This document shows positions 45,938 through 54,516 of a stretch of DNA of 64,000 nt, one piece after another. The DNA comes from Hankyongella sp964404985. GTDB lineage: Bacteria > Pseudomonadota > Alphaproteobacteria > Sphingomonadales > Sphingomonadaceae. The DNA lies in assembly GCA_964404985.1 (NCBI GenBank), contig CAYOMD010000002.1, positions 62,001 to 126,000 on the forward strand, read 5' to 3'. The first letter of the stretch is position 1. The number at the start of each line of letters is the position of its first letter. Below the pieces are notes generated by a model. It searched no databases and was not told the origin of the DNA. It saw only the letters and a program-made list of their open reading frames with translations. The translations under genes and the position numbers were made by a program.

Positions 45938-47137
45938 ATGCAGAACGACCTGACGAAAGGGGGGCGGCTGTCCTCCATTGATGCGCTGCGCGGGATCATC
46001 ATGGTCATCATGGCGCTGGACCATGTCCGCGATTTTTTCCACGACAGCGCCACGCGCTTCGACCCGATGGATCTGGAGCTCAGCAATCCGGCACTGTTCT
46101 TCACCCGCTTCATCACCCACTATTGCGCGCCGACTTTTGCGCTGCTGGCGGGTTGCGGTGCCGGGCTCAGCCTCAACAGCGGCCGGCGCACCGGCGGGGA
46201 GCTGCGCACGTACCTGCTGACGCGTGGAGCCTGGCTGATTTTCCTTGATGCCACACTGGTCACCCTGCTGTGGACGTTCTCCATCGCACCGACGAGCTTT
46301 TTCGGGACTCCGGTCCAGTTTGTGCTGGGTGTACTGTGGGCCATCGGCTTCAGCATGGTGATGCTGGCGCTGGTGTGCGCCTTGCCGCGCGCCGTGATCG
46401 CCGCCCTGGGCCTGCTGATCATCGCAGCCCATAATGCGTTCGACCCCGTGACTCCTGCTCAATTGGGTGCGCTCGGGCCGCTCTGGACCCTCCTGCACGA
46501 AGGCGGCGCCGTCTCGCTCGGCGGGATCAACCTGCTGTTCTTCTATCCGTCCCTGCCCTGGGCCGGCATCGTGTTCCTGGGTTTCGGGGCCTCCGCCCTG
46601 TTCGCCTGGACGCCGCCGGACCGGCGCCGCATGCTGTATCTGATCGGCGGCCTGTGCATCCTGCTGTTTGCGGTCATTCGCGGGTTCAATCTCTACGGTG
46701 ACCCGAACCCGTGGCAGGCCCAAGACCACGGCCTCGGGCCGGTCTATGCCATGCTCAACGTGCAGAAGTATCCACCCTCGCTCAGCTACGCGCTGATCAC
46801 GCTTGGGCCGGCGCTTATTGTCCTGGCGCTGCTCGAGCATGCGCGCGGGGCCTGGGTGAACCTGATGGCGGCGATCGGCCGGGTGCCGCTATTCTATTAC
46901 CTGCTGCACCTGTTCCTCATTCACCTGACCGCGATGCTTGCCGATCTTGGTCAGGGTGCAGCGCTCGCTGATGCGGCAGAGGCCTTCTGGCTCCACAAGC
47001 CTGGCGAAGGCCCGGCCTTTTCCCTGGCCGTGACTTACGGCGTCTGGGTGGCCATCGTGCTGTCGCTCATCCCGGTGTGTATCTGGTACGACAAGGTGAA
47101 ACGCCGCAGCCGCTCGGTTCTGCTCAGCTATCTCTGA
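45938..47137 (+). CDS. DUF1624/HGSNAT-like multipass membrane protein (acyltransferase-type)
   Basis: 399 residues with about ten transmembrane segments. The N-terminal SIDALRGIIMVIMALDHVRDF (split SIDALRGIIMVIM and ALDHVRD) is the conserved block of heparan-alpha-glucosaminide acetyltransferase-like/DUF1624 proteins, with FLIHLTAMLAD near the end. Members are predicted acyltransferases of sugars or membrane lipids. A ribosome site GAGGGG precedes ATG 45938. No operon partner is clear. Confidence 0.85.
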   Translation: MQNDLTKGGRLSSIDALRGIIMVIMALDHVRDFFHDSATRFDPMDLELSNPALFFTRFITHYCAPTFALLAGCGAGLSLNSGRRTGGELRTYLLTRGAWLIFLDATLVTLLWTFSIAPTSFFGTPVQFVLGVLWAIGFSMVMLALVCALPRAVIAALGLLIIAAHNAFDPVTPAQLGALGPLWTLLHEGGAVSLGGINLLFFYPSLPWAGIVFLGFGASALFAWTPPDRRRMLYLIGGLCILLFAVIRGFNLYGDPNPWQAQDHGLGPVYAMLNVQKYPPSLSYALITLGPALIVLALLEHARGAWVNLMAAIGRVPLFYYLLHLFLIHLTAMLADLGQGAALADAAEAFWLHKPGEGPAFSLAVTYGVWVAIVLSLIPVCIWYDKVKRRSRSVLLSYL

Positions 47138-47169
47138 TCAAGCCCTGTCACTGCCGGCGATAAACGCCG

Positions 47170-47219
47170 AGACCATGATCGTTTCAGATTAAGTCAATCC
47201 GAAACGTGAATCACGGTCT
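47170..47219. repeat. Inverted-repeat element, first of a tandem pair
   Basis: AGACCATGATCGTTTC pairs imperfectly with GAAACGTGAATCACGGTCT. On the reverse strand it begins AGACCGTGATTCACG, similar to the left end of the next element. Lies in the gap between the DUF1624 and ABC exporter genes. Confidence 0.7.
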
Positions 47220-47231
47220 AAAATCTTGAGA

Positions 47232-47292
47232 AGAGCCTGATTCACGCCATCGGTTGAAGCAATAGAGCTTCAACCTCAACCGATCAGGCTCT
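47232..47292. repeat. Inverted-repeat element, second of a tandem pair
   Basis: AGAGCCTGAT (47232-47241) pairs perfectly with ATCAGGCTCT (47283-47292); inner TTGAAGC (47254-47260) pairs with GCTTCAA (47267-47273). Begins AGAGCCTGATTCACG, related to the reverse complement of the 47170 element, so the two are opposite-facing copies of one family. Confidence 0.75.
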
Positions 47293-47326
47293 ATCTGTGC
47301 GGGATTACTTGTCCGAGGTTTTTTGA

Positions 47327-49153
47327 ATGCACCCCGCTCCCGATGCCGACACTCCGCCTGCGCCGATCCGCGGCAAGACTCTTGCGCTGCTGCGGCGGTT
47401 CCTGCCCTATATCTGGGCCAAGGGCTCGCCGGAGCTGCGCTGGCGGATTTTCCTCGCGCTCGGGCTTATGCTTGCCGCCAAGGCCGCCACACTGGCTACC
47501 CCGTTCTTTCTCTCAAGCGCCGTCGATGCACTGGGCGAGCAGTCGCCCGCCGTGATGCTCGCTATCGGCCTCACCGCCGGGTATGCCGGGATGCGGCTCA
47601 TGTCGTCCGCGTTCCAGACCGTGCGGGATGCGATCTACGTGCGCGTCGGTCAGCGGGCGGTGCGCTATCTGGCGCTCGATGTCTTCAAGCATCTGCATCG
47701 CCTGAGCCTGCGTTTCCACCTGGAGCGACGCACCGGCGGCCTCTCCAAGGCAATCGAGCGCGGGGCCAAGAGCATCGACGAAATGCTCTACTTCCTGGTG
47801 TTCAATATTGCGCCGACCTTCCTGGAACTGGGGGCCATTGCCATCATCTTCGGTGTCAAGTTCGGGCTGGGCACGGTTGCGATCACGCTGGTGTCGGTGG
47901 TCGCGTATGTCGCATTCACCGCTCGCGTCACCGAGTGGCGGGCTGCCCTGCGCAAACAGGCGGTCGAGACGGACACCAAAGCATCCGCGCGCGCGGTCGA
48001 CAGCCTGCTGAACTTCGAGACGGTCAAGTATTTCGGCAACGAAACCTATGAGCACCGCCAGTACGACGAGGCCCTGCGGCGCTATGAGGATGCGGCCACC
48101 AAGTCCGACTCCTCGCTGGCGCTGCTGAACATCGGCCAGGGTGTGGTGACCTCGCTGTGTCTGTTCGGCGCCATGTCACTGGTGATCCACGGAGTCGGGA
48201 CCGGCAAGCACAGCGTGGGTGACGTCGTGCTGGTCTCGACCTTCCTCATGCAGTTGTTCCGCCCGCTCGACATTCTGGGCTGGGTGTACCGGGAGATAAA
48301 ACAGGGTCTGGTCGACATGGATTACCTGTTCACCCTGCTCGACCGGCCACTGGAGGTGGAGGATGCGCCGGGCGCGCCGGCCCTCGTCGTGGAGCATGGC
48401 GCGGTGCGCCTGCGTGATGTGGTGTTCGCTTATGAGCCGCGCCGCACCATCCTGCACGGCCTCAGCCTGGATATCCCGGCCGGGCATACCCTCGCGGTGG
48501 TCGGCCACTCGGGTGCCGGCAAATCGACGCTGAGCCGGATTCTCTACCGGTTCTACGACATCCAGTCCGGCAGCGTGACCATCGACGGGCAGGACATCCG
48601 CACAGTGACCCAGGAGAGCCTGCGCAAGGCTATCGGGATCGTGCCGCAGGATACGGTGCTGTTCAACGACACGATCCGCTACAACATCGAGTATGGCAGG
48701 CCCGGTGCGACCCAGGCCGAGATCGAGGCCGCTGCCGCCAAGGCGCAGATCCACGACTTCATCCAGAGTCTGCCGGACGGCTATGAGTCCGTGGTCGGCG
48801 AGCGTGGACTGAAGCTCTCGGGCGGCGAGAAGCAGCGCGTGGCCATCGCCCGCACCTTGCTCAAGAACCCGCCGATTCTGGTCCTCGACGAGGCGACATC
48901 CGCGCTCGACACCCGCACGGAGCGGGGTATCCAGGCAGCCCTGGACGCAGCGATTGTGAACCGCACGACCCTGATCATCGCGCACCGGTTGTCGACAGTG
49001 GTCAACGCCAACCGCATCATCGTGCTGCACGAGGGCCGCATCATCGAGGAAGGCGCGCACGCCGATCTGCTGGCGCTGGACGGCATCTACGCCGACATGT
49101 GGCGGCAGCAGCAGGAGGCAGCGATGGGGGAGGAACTCGCGGACGCAAATTAG
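47327..49153 (+). CDS. Atm1/HMT1-type ABC exporter (half transporter)
   Basis: 608 residues with a membrane domain (six helices, about 35-330) and an ABC ATPase domain (about 350-600). The motif NFETVKYFGNETYEHRQYDE (20) is characteristic of the Atm1/ABCB7 family, which exports glutathione-linked sulfur or metal conjugates in mitochondria and alphaproteobacteria. Walker A GHSGAGKST, signature LSGGEKQRV and Walker B ILVLDEATSALDT are intact. Works as a homodimer in the inner membrane. The ATG follows CGAGG at good distance. Confidence 0.93.
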   Translation: MHPAPDADTPPAPIRGKTLALLRRFLPYIWAKGSPELRWRIFLALGLMLAAKAATLATPFFLSSAVDALGEQSPAVMLAIGLTAGYAGMRLMSSAFQTVRDAIYVRVGQRAVRYLALDVFKHLHRLSLRFHLERRTGGLSKAIERGAKSIDEMLYFLVFNIAPTFLELGAIAIIFGVKFGLGTVAITLVSVVAYVAFTARVTEWRAALRKQAVETDTKASARAVDSLLNFETVKYFGNETYEHRQYDEALRRYEDAATKSDSSLALLNIGQGVVTSLCLFGAMSLVIHGVGTGKHSVGDVVLVSTFLMQLFRPLDILGWVYREIKQGLVDMDYLFTLLDRPLEVEDAPGAPALVVEHGAVRLRDVVFAYEPRRTILHGLSLDIPAGHTLAVVGHSGAGKSTLSRILYRFYDIQSGSVTIDGQDIRTVTQESLRKAIGIVPQDTVLFNDTIRYNIEYGRPGATQAEIEAAAAKAQIHDFIQSLPDGYESVVGERGLKLSGGEKQRVAIARTLLKNPPILVLDEATSALDTRTERGIQAALDAAIVNRTTLIIAHRLSTVVNANRIIVLHEGRIIEEGAHADLLALDGIYADMWRQQQEAAMGEELADAN

Positions 49154-49171
49154 CGTTCACCTTCAATTTCC

Positions 49172-49978
49172 TTGCCCCGGGCCAAGGTGGCGGCTAAGCC
49201 CCGATGGCTTTTGCCCCCTGTTCTTACCGAGTTCTTCGCCATGGCCGACCGGGTTCTGACCACCCTCTACCCCGAGCATGCTGCGTTCGGCTTTTCGCGC
49301 GTGCAGCACCGCTTCGTCTATTTCAGTTATCTCAACAGCATCCTGCGCCCGGACATGACCGTCGTCGACCTGGGGGCCGGTCGCGACAAATGGGAACATA
49401 TCGAAACCGGTTACCTGCGCAGCCTGACCCGCCTTAAAGGCAAGGTCGCGCGCCTGATCGGTGCGGATGTGGACACAGCGGTTCTGGATAACCCGGTGGT
49501 GGACGAGGCGGTGATCCTGAAGATCGGCGCGCCCTACCCGTTCGACGCCGGCAGCATCGACCTCATCACGTCCTGGGCCACACTGGAACACATCGCCAAC
49601 GCGGAGGAGACCGCACGCGAGATCGAGCGCATCCTCAAGCCCGGTGGCTGGTTTTGCGCGTGGACTCCGAACAAGTGGGGCTATGTCGGGATGGGCGCAC
49701 GCCTGATCCCGAACGCGCTGCACAAGAAGCTGCTGCGCTTTTTTGCACCGAAGCGGGATGAGGTCGACACCTTCCCGACCACCTATCGCATGAACACGAT
49801 CAAAGACCTGAAGCGTCTGTTCCCGGAAACCCGGTTCGAGCACTTCAGCTACGTGCATAACGGTCCGCCATCCTACTACAGCAACAAGCTGTGGCTGGCC
49901 CGGTTCTGGCAGTTCTACGGATGGGCGACCCCGGCCGGCATGGGCCAGGGCCTCCACGTCTTCATCCGCAAGCAGTGA
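49172..49978 (+). CDS. SAM-dependent methyltransferase
   Basis: 268 residues as drawn from a TTG. The class I methyltransferase fold is shown by MTVVDLGAGRDKWEHIETGY (20), then DVDTAVLDNPVVDEAV, LITSWATLEHIANAEE and ERILKPGGWFCAWTPNKWGY (20). The acceptor is unknown; sugar or lipid modification fits the region. The start is uncertain: TTG 49172 and GTG 49187 lack clear ribosome sites, and ATG 49241 would trim 23 residues. The stop is separated by a single base from the stop of the convergent PEP-CTERM gene. Confidence 0.85.
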   Translation: MPRAKVAAKPRWLLPPVLTEFFAMADRVLTTLYPEHAAFGFSRVQHRFVYFSYLNSILRPDMTVVDLGAGRDKWEHIETGYLRSLTRLKGKVARLIGADVDTAVLDNPVVDEAVILKIGAPYPFDAGSIDLITSWATLEHIANAEETAREIERILKPGGWFCAWTPNKWGYVGMGARLIPNALHKKLLRFFAPKRDEVDTFPTTYRMNTIKDLKRLFPETRFEHFSYVHNGPPSYYSNKLWLARFWQFYGWATPAGMGQGLHVFIRKQ

Positions 49979-49979
49979 G

Positions 49980-50678
49980 TTACGCCCGGCGGCGGCGCAG
50001 GCCGAGCGCCAGCAGACCGGCACCCAGCAGGCTGAGCGATCCCGGTGTCGGCACATCGATGCCGCCGCGATCCGGGTCAGCACTGTCGGTGTCGGCGAAG
50101 AAGGTGATCGAGTCACCCACCCGCAGGACATCCGCGAAGGTCACCGTCAACTGGGTGAACAATTCGCCGAAAAACACACCCCCCACCGAAAGTGCGTTGG
50201 TGTAGCTGCCGGTCACCGGGCCGGTGTCATCAAGCGGTGCCGGACCATCAACCGACCCGAACGGATTGCCGGAAGCTGATCCGGGGGACACCTCGAACGT
50301 CGGATCGATATCGAAAACGGTGTTGCCAGGAACGCCGTTGAAGATGAAACCGAGAATACCGTTGGTGACCCCAGTGTTGGTGAAGGTCCACGGCGAAATG
50401 AACGTGTCGCCGCTCAGCGACAGGCTCCAGAATGCGTTGGCTGCAGCGCCAGAGCCTGCACCAGTGTCTGCCCAGGCAACAGCCGGCCCGACATTGCCAT
50501 TCGCCATGATGATGGACACCAGCGATCCATCCATGCCGTCCCCAAATGTCGAGAAGCCCGTCAGGGCTGCGGTGTTGAACGAAGTCCCGACCGAGGAATT
50601 GACGGTCGAGTTCAGGGGAACTGCGTGCGCAGCTGTTGCAAGCATCAGGCCTGCGAAGGCCATAGTCAAAGTTTTCAT
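49980..50678 (-). CDS. PEP-CTERM sorting domain protein (exosortase substrate)
   Basis: 232 residues. The signal peptide is MKTLTMAFAGLMLATAAHA. A Gly/Ser/Thr/Asn/Phe-rich, low-Lys, low-Cys middle is typical of exported surface proteins. The C-terminus is a PEP-CTERM tail: VPTPGSLSLL, a hydrophobic GAGLLALGL, then the basic RRRRA. The usual Glu of VPEP is Thr here. It would be cleaved and anchored or released by an exosortase, none of which is in this window. ATG 50678 is preceded by GAGGGAG; the longer frame to 50741 has no signal peptide. A sigma-54 promoter sits upstream, matching PrsK/PrsR control. Confidence 0.85.
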   Translation of the reverse strand: MKTLTMAFAGLMLATAAHAVPLNSTVNSSVGTSFNTAALTGFSTFGDGMDGSLVSIIMANGNVGPAVAWADTGAGSGAAANAFWSLSLSGDTFISPWTFTNTGVTNGILGFIFNGVPGNTVFDIDPTFEVSPGSASGNPFGSVDGPAPLDDTGPVTGSYTNALSVGGVFFGELFTQLTVTFADVLRVGDSITFFADTDSADPDRGGIDVPTPGSLSLLGAGLLALGLRRRRA

Positions 50679-50720
50679 GTTTGTCTCCCTCAAGGTGGCT
50701 GTTCCAGCCCACGGGACTGA

Positions 50721-50736
50721 TGCAATTTTGGTACCA
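50721..50736 (-). promoter_or_regulatory. Sigma-54 (-24/-12) promoter of the PEP-CTERM gene
   Basis: On the minus strand TGGTACCAAAATTGCA: GG and GC are separated by exactly 10 bases, and TGGYAC and TTGCA match the RpoN consensus. It places the transcript start about 30 bases before ATG 50678. The partner activator is presumably PrsR encoded at 34244-35599. AT-rich sequence further upstream (to 50900) could hold its enhancer sites. Confidence 0.85.
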
Positions 50737-50989
50737 CGCATGCAATTACAGAGGCGGCATCATAGAACATTGTACAGTATACGTAATTTTTAGCGCCAGT
50801 TTACCAATCTTTAAGCTCTGAAAGTATGCGTCAATTTTTCCGACACATTCAGGCACCAGGCATATGTACTTATTAGATATAATTCATACACATAATCAAT
50901 TAATAGTAGTAAAAACAGGCGCTTCCTGCAACGTTGCGGTAACGCTTTCTGTTAAATCTTCGTTAGCAGTCCACTGGTAAACAACGTGA

Positions 50990-51289
50990 ATGCCCATTTC
51001 ACTCGATTCCGGTGGCATTCTCGGTTCGCTCCGCAGCTATGATGCGGGGAGAACCGCCGCACGCGTGCAGGAGCAGGCGCAGGCCACCGCCACCCTCGGT
51101 GTGGCCAACGCCAGCGGCCCGCCGCAGCGGGTCAACGCGACCCCGGTGACTGCCCGCTCCCAGAGCGAGCGGGAGCAAAGCGCCGAACAGCGCCGCAGCG
51201 ATCAAGACGGCGCGGTGACACGCGAAAGCCCGACAGGACGCCGGCCGAAGTTCGTCGCCAAGGGCCAGTCGGTCAATCTGCTGGTCTGA
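50990..51289 (+). CDS. Hypothetical protein, disordered
   Basis: 99 residues, rich in Ala, Arg, Gln and Ser, with no signal peptide or recognisable domain. The N-terminus is MPISLDSGGILGSLRSYDAG and the C-terminus RRPKFVAKGQSVNLLV. The composition suggests an unstructured protein, and I recognise no family. It is divergent from the PEP-CTERM gene and precedes the epimerase gene by about 120 bp. The gap 50679-50989 contains the sigma-54 promoter on the other strand and a very AT-rich stretch (50860-50920). Confidence 0.6.
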   Translation: MPISLDSGGILGSLRSYDAGRTAARVQEQAQATATLGVANASGPPQRVNATPVTARSQSEREQSAEQRRSDQDGAVTRESPTGRRPKFVAKGQSVNLLV

Positions 51290-51410
51290 CCCTTTTCCCA
51301 AACATTTCCCTGTTGGTTAATTCATGCTGCGTCCGCTAAAGGGCGCAGGCAATCCGAATCCTTCGGGGGCTCGCGCTCCGGAGGACCATCACCGTAGAGG
51401 TGGAATAAAC

Positions 51411-52418
51411 ATGTCTATCCTGGTTACCGGCGCTGCAGGCTTCATTGGTTATCACACCGCCTTACGCTTGCTGGCCCGTGGCGAGACCGTCATTGGCCTT
51501 GATAATCTCAATGACTATTACCCAGTCCAGCTGAAGCGCGACCGCATCGCCGACCTTGAGTCACGCCATCATAACAGCTTCAGTTTTCTGCAGACCGATT
51601 TTGCGGACTTCGCAGCCCTCAAGCAGGCGCTCGCGCCGCACCGCATCACCCGGATCGTGCATCTGGGTGCGCAGGCAGGCGTACGCTATTCCATCGACAA
51701 CCCGCATGCCTATGTGCAGTCGAACCTGGTCGGGCACCTGAATGTCATGGAGATTGCCCGCCATACGGACACGGTCGATCATCTGGTCTACGCCTCCTCC
51801 TCCTCGGTATACGGGTCTAATCCGCTGGGGGATGGCGGCTTTGCGGTCGAGGACCGGGTTGACCAGCCGATCTCCCTCTATGCGGCGACCAAGAAGGCCG
51901 ACGAGTTGATGAGCGAGACCTACGCCCATCTCTACCGCCTGCCGCAGACGGGGCTGCGCTTCTTCACGGTTTATGGCCCATGGGGCCGGCCGGACATGGC
52001 GATGTGGCTGTTCACCAAGGCCATCCTCGCCGGCACGCCGATCGCCGTGTTCAACAACGGGGATATGCGCCGCGATTTCACCTATGTGGACGACATTGTG
52101 ACCGGCGTGGTCGCCTGCCTCGACAACCCGCCGCCCGACGACGGCCAGACCAAGGCCGGCGGCTCTGTCAGCCCGCACCGAATCTACAATATCGGCAACC
52201 ACCGCTCTGAAGAGCTGATGCACATGATCGACGTGCTGGAACAGGCAATCGGCATCAAGGCTGTGCGCAACCTTCAGCCGATGCAGGACGGCGATGTGAA
52301 GGAAACCTTTGCCGACATTTCGGCGATCAGCCGCGACCTGGGGTTCGCGCCGACGACCCCTATCGCGGTCGGCATCCCGCGTTTCGTCGCGTGGTATCGC
52401 GGGTATCACGGCGTTTGA
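51411..52418 (+). CDS. NAD-dependent UDP-glucuronate 4-epimerase-type enzyme
   Basis: 335 residues from ATG 51411, preceded by AGAGGTGG. The Rossmann motif is TGAAGFIGYH, the NDYYPVQLKRDRI block is typical of UDP-glucuronate epimerases, and catalytic YAATK (SLYAATKKADE) with YASSSSVYG are present. LRFFTVYGPWGRPDMA is the family signature. It should interconvert UDP-glucuronate and UDP-galacturonate. Followed by ugd, which supplies UDP-glucuronate; the gap of 52 bp suggests cotranscription. Confidence 0.93.
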   Translation: MSILVTGAAGFIGYHTALRLLARGETVIGLDNLNDYYPVQLKRDRIADLESRHHNSFSFLQTDFADFAALKQALAPHRITRIVHLGAQAGVRYSIDNPHAYVQSNLVGHLNVMEIARHTDTVDHLVYASSSSVYGSNPLGDGGFAVEDRVDQPISLYAATKKADELMSETYAHLYRLPQTGLRFFTVYGPWGRPDMAMWLFTKAILAGTPIAVFNNGDMRRDFTYVDDIVTGVVACLDNPPPDDGQTKAGGSVSPHRIYNIGNHRSEELMHMIDVLEQAIGIKAVRNLQPMQDGDVKETFADISAISRDLGFAPTTPIAVGIPRFVAWYRGYHGV

Positions 52419-52470
52419 TGAGTGCTTACATCCCCGCGTGGGGCCATTTTTGATCCTCTGGAGTTAACGT

Positions 52471-53793
52471 ATGCAAATCGTAATGGTGGGTTCTGGTTAC
52501 GTCGGCCTGGTGTCCGGCGTCTGCTTTGCGGACTTCGGGCACAATGTCATTTGCGTGGACAAGGATGCCGGCAAGATTGAATCGCTGCGCAAGGGCGAGA
52601 TCCCGATCTACGAGCCCGGCCTCGATGCCCTGGTCTCCCAGAACCTGGAGGCTGGCCGCCTCTCTTTCACTACCGACCTGAAAACGGCCGTCGCGCAGGC
52701 GGATGTGGTGTTCATCGCTGTCGGCACCCCGTCACGCCGTGGCGATGGCCATGCCGACCTCTCCTACGTGTACGGTGCAAGCCGCGAGATTGCCGAGGCC
52801 GTGCGTGGCTTCACCGTGATCGTCACCAAGTCGACCGTGCCGGTCGGCACCGGTGACGAAGTCGAGCGCATCATGCGTGATACCAATCCGGATGCCGACG
52901 TCGCCGTCGTATCCAACCCGGAATTCCTGCGTGAAGGGGCCGCAATCAGCGACTTCAAGCGCCCGGACCGCATTGTGGTCGGGATCGAAGACGAGCGCGC
53001 GCGCGACGTGATGAACGACGTCTATCGGCCGCTGTTCCTCAATGCTGCACCGATGCTGTTCACGGCGCGCCGGACGTCCGAGCTGATCAAATATGCCGCA
53101 AACGAGTTCCTCGCGATGAAGATCACCTTCAACAACGAGATTGCCGATCTGTGCGAGGTTGTCGGTGCCAATGTACAGGACGTGGCGCGCGGCATCGGCC
53201 TCGACAACCGCATCGGCGCCAAATTTTTGCACGCCGGTCCGGGCTACGGCGGCTCCTGCTTCCCCAAGGATACCGTGGCCCTGGTCAAGACTGCGCAAGA
53301 CTATGGCACCCCGATCCGTCTGGTCGAGACGACCGTCGCGGTCAACGACCAGCGCAAGCGCGCCATGGCCCGCAAGGTGATCAACGCCTGTGGCGGGAGT
53401 GTGCGCGGCGAGACTATCGCCGTTCTGGGCCTGACCTTCAAGCCGAACACAGACGACATGCGCGAGGCCCCTTCGCTCTCGATCATCCAGGTGCTGCAGG
53501 ACGCTGGCGCCGATGTCCGCGCCTATGACCCGGAAGGTGTCGAGAACGCACGCAAGCTGCTGGAGAATGTGCATTACGGCCGCAGCCCCTATGATATTGT
53601 AGAAGGGGCCTCCGCACTGGTGATTGTCACGGAGTGGGATGCGTTCCGCGCGCTCGATTTTGACCGCATCAAGCAGGCCATGAAGCGGCCGATCGTCGTG
53701 GACCTGCGCAATGTCTATCGCCGCGAGGAGATGGCACGCCATGGCTTCCACTATGTAACCGTGGGACGACCGCAGGAAGAAATCCTGCCGTAA
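52471..53793 (+). CDS. ugd: UDP-glucose 6-dehydrogenase
   Basis: 440 residues. N-terminal NAD domain GSGYVGLVSGVCFADFGHNV (20), VFIAVGTPSRRGDGHADLSY (20), SNPEFLREGAAISDF. The active-site block GPGYGGSCFPKDT contains the catalytic Cys, and ENEFLAMKITFNNEIADLCE style NEFLAMKITF precedes it. The C-terminal domain has LGLTFKPNTDDMREAPS. It oxidises UDP-glucose to UDP-glucuronate, the substrate of the preceding epimerase. Ends right at the repeat element. Confidence 0.97.
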   Translation: MQIVMVGSGYVGLVSGVCFADFGHNVICVDKDAGKIESLRKGEIPIYEPGLDALVSQNLEAGRLSFTTDLKTAVAQADVVFIAVGTPSRRGDGHADLSYVYGASREIAEAVRGFTVIVTKSTVPVGTGDEVERIMRDTNPDADVAVVSNPEFLREGAAISDFKRPDRIVVGIEDERARDVMNDVYRPLFLNAAPMLFTARRTSELIKYAANEFLAMKITFNNEIADLCEVVGANVQDVARGIGLDNRIGAKFLHAGPGYGGSCFPKDTVALVKTAQDYGTPIRLVETTVAVNDQRKRAMARKVINACGGSVRGETIAVLGLTFKPNTDDMREAPSLSIIQVLQDAGADVRAYDPEGVENARKLLENVHYGRSPYDIVEGASALVIVTEWDAFRALDFDRIKQAMKRPIVVDLRNVYRREEMARHGFHYVTVGRPQEEILP

Positions 53794-53992
53794 TACCAAA
53801 GTGCATTGACTGTGACTCATGCCGTCATTCCGGCCCTTCGACGACGCCTGGCGAGCGGCGCTCAGGATAAACTGCAGCCGGAATCCAAGAACGCTACAGT
53901 CTCATGAATTTGGGAAAACGAAGTGTTCATGGACCCCGGCTTTCGCCGGGGTGACGACGTTTATTTGGGTTACAATCAGCGCATCTTGGTAT
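53793..53992. repeat. MITE-like intergenic repeat (copy 3 of 3, best preserved ends)
   Basis: Terminal inverted repeats are ATACCAAAGTGC (53793-53804) and GCATCTTGGTAT (53981-53992), matching at 10 of 12 positions. Inside are GTGACTCATGCCGTCATTCC and CCCCGGCTTTCGCCGGGG, itself a perfect palindrome, followed by TGACGACG. The left terminus overlaps the last base of the ugd stop. No coding capacity. Confidence 0.85.
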
Positions 53993-54070
53993 ATGACTGT
54001 AGCGCAATGATTTTACGTTGATCTATTGGTCATCGTGAGGCTGTGCAACAGCCGTGGTGGTCCAGCATTA

Positions 54071-54116
54071 CCAGAAACTCTGGATTCCCGCGTCGACTGC
54101 GCTCCTCGCAATGACG
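54071..54116. repeat. Short intergenic repeat of the GCAATGACG type
   Basis: Contains CCAGAAACTCTGG, GATTCCCGCGTCGACTGCG and CTCCTCGCAATGACG, the kind of sequence found scattered between genes in many alphaproteobacterial genomes. It lies 6 bp before the end of the receiver gene (minus strand). Confidence 0.5.
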
Positions 54117-54122
54117 AATGGG

Positions 54123-54512
54123 TTAAATGTCCTCGCGGCCCAGCAACCGTTCCGTCAAAGCTTTCAGTTCGGCAATATCGAGCGGTTTGCTGATGTAGTC
54201 ATCGCAACCGGCATTGAGCGCATCTATGCGAGCGCGGGATGTTGCATCGGCTGTAACGGCAATAATTCGCATGTGGCCAGTATTGTCCATCTCGCGAATG
54301 CGTTTGGCAGCGTCATACCCTGAAAGCCCTGGCAGATTTATATCGAGATAAATAAGATCATAGGTGCTGAGCATAAGTCGCTCCAGACCTATTTCGGCAG
54401 TAGGAGCGACATCGACAGGCCACCCCCAGAGAAAGTTAACAACATCTTTCAACAGCCGCGCATTTACGGGCTGATCTTCTATATACAGTACCTTTCTGGC
54501 TCTAGCTGCCAT
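54123..54512 (-). CDS. Single-domain response regulator (receiver)
   Basis: 129 residues, receiver only. Phosphoacceptor Asp57 (LIYLDINLPGLSGYD), acidic pair IEDQ, switch TADATSRA and Lys (YISKPLDIAE) are present. No output domain, so it likely passes phosphate on or acts on the neighbouring kinase. ATG 54512 starts 4 bp after the kinase stop. With the kinase it forms a two-gene unit of lower GC than the surroundings. Confidence 0.9.
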   Translation of the reverse strand: MAARARKVLYIEDQPVNARLLKDVVNFLWGWPVDVAPTAEIGLERLMLSTYDLIYLDINLPGLSGYDAAKRIREMDNTGHMRIIAVTADATSRARIDALNAGCDDYISKPLDIAELKALTERLLGREDI

Positions 54513-54516
54513 TTTT

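Noticed and set aside
47170..47292. CRISPR-like array
   Set aside because: Only two palindromic elements in opposite orientation, with no regular spacers or cas genes.
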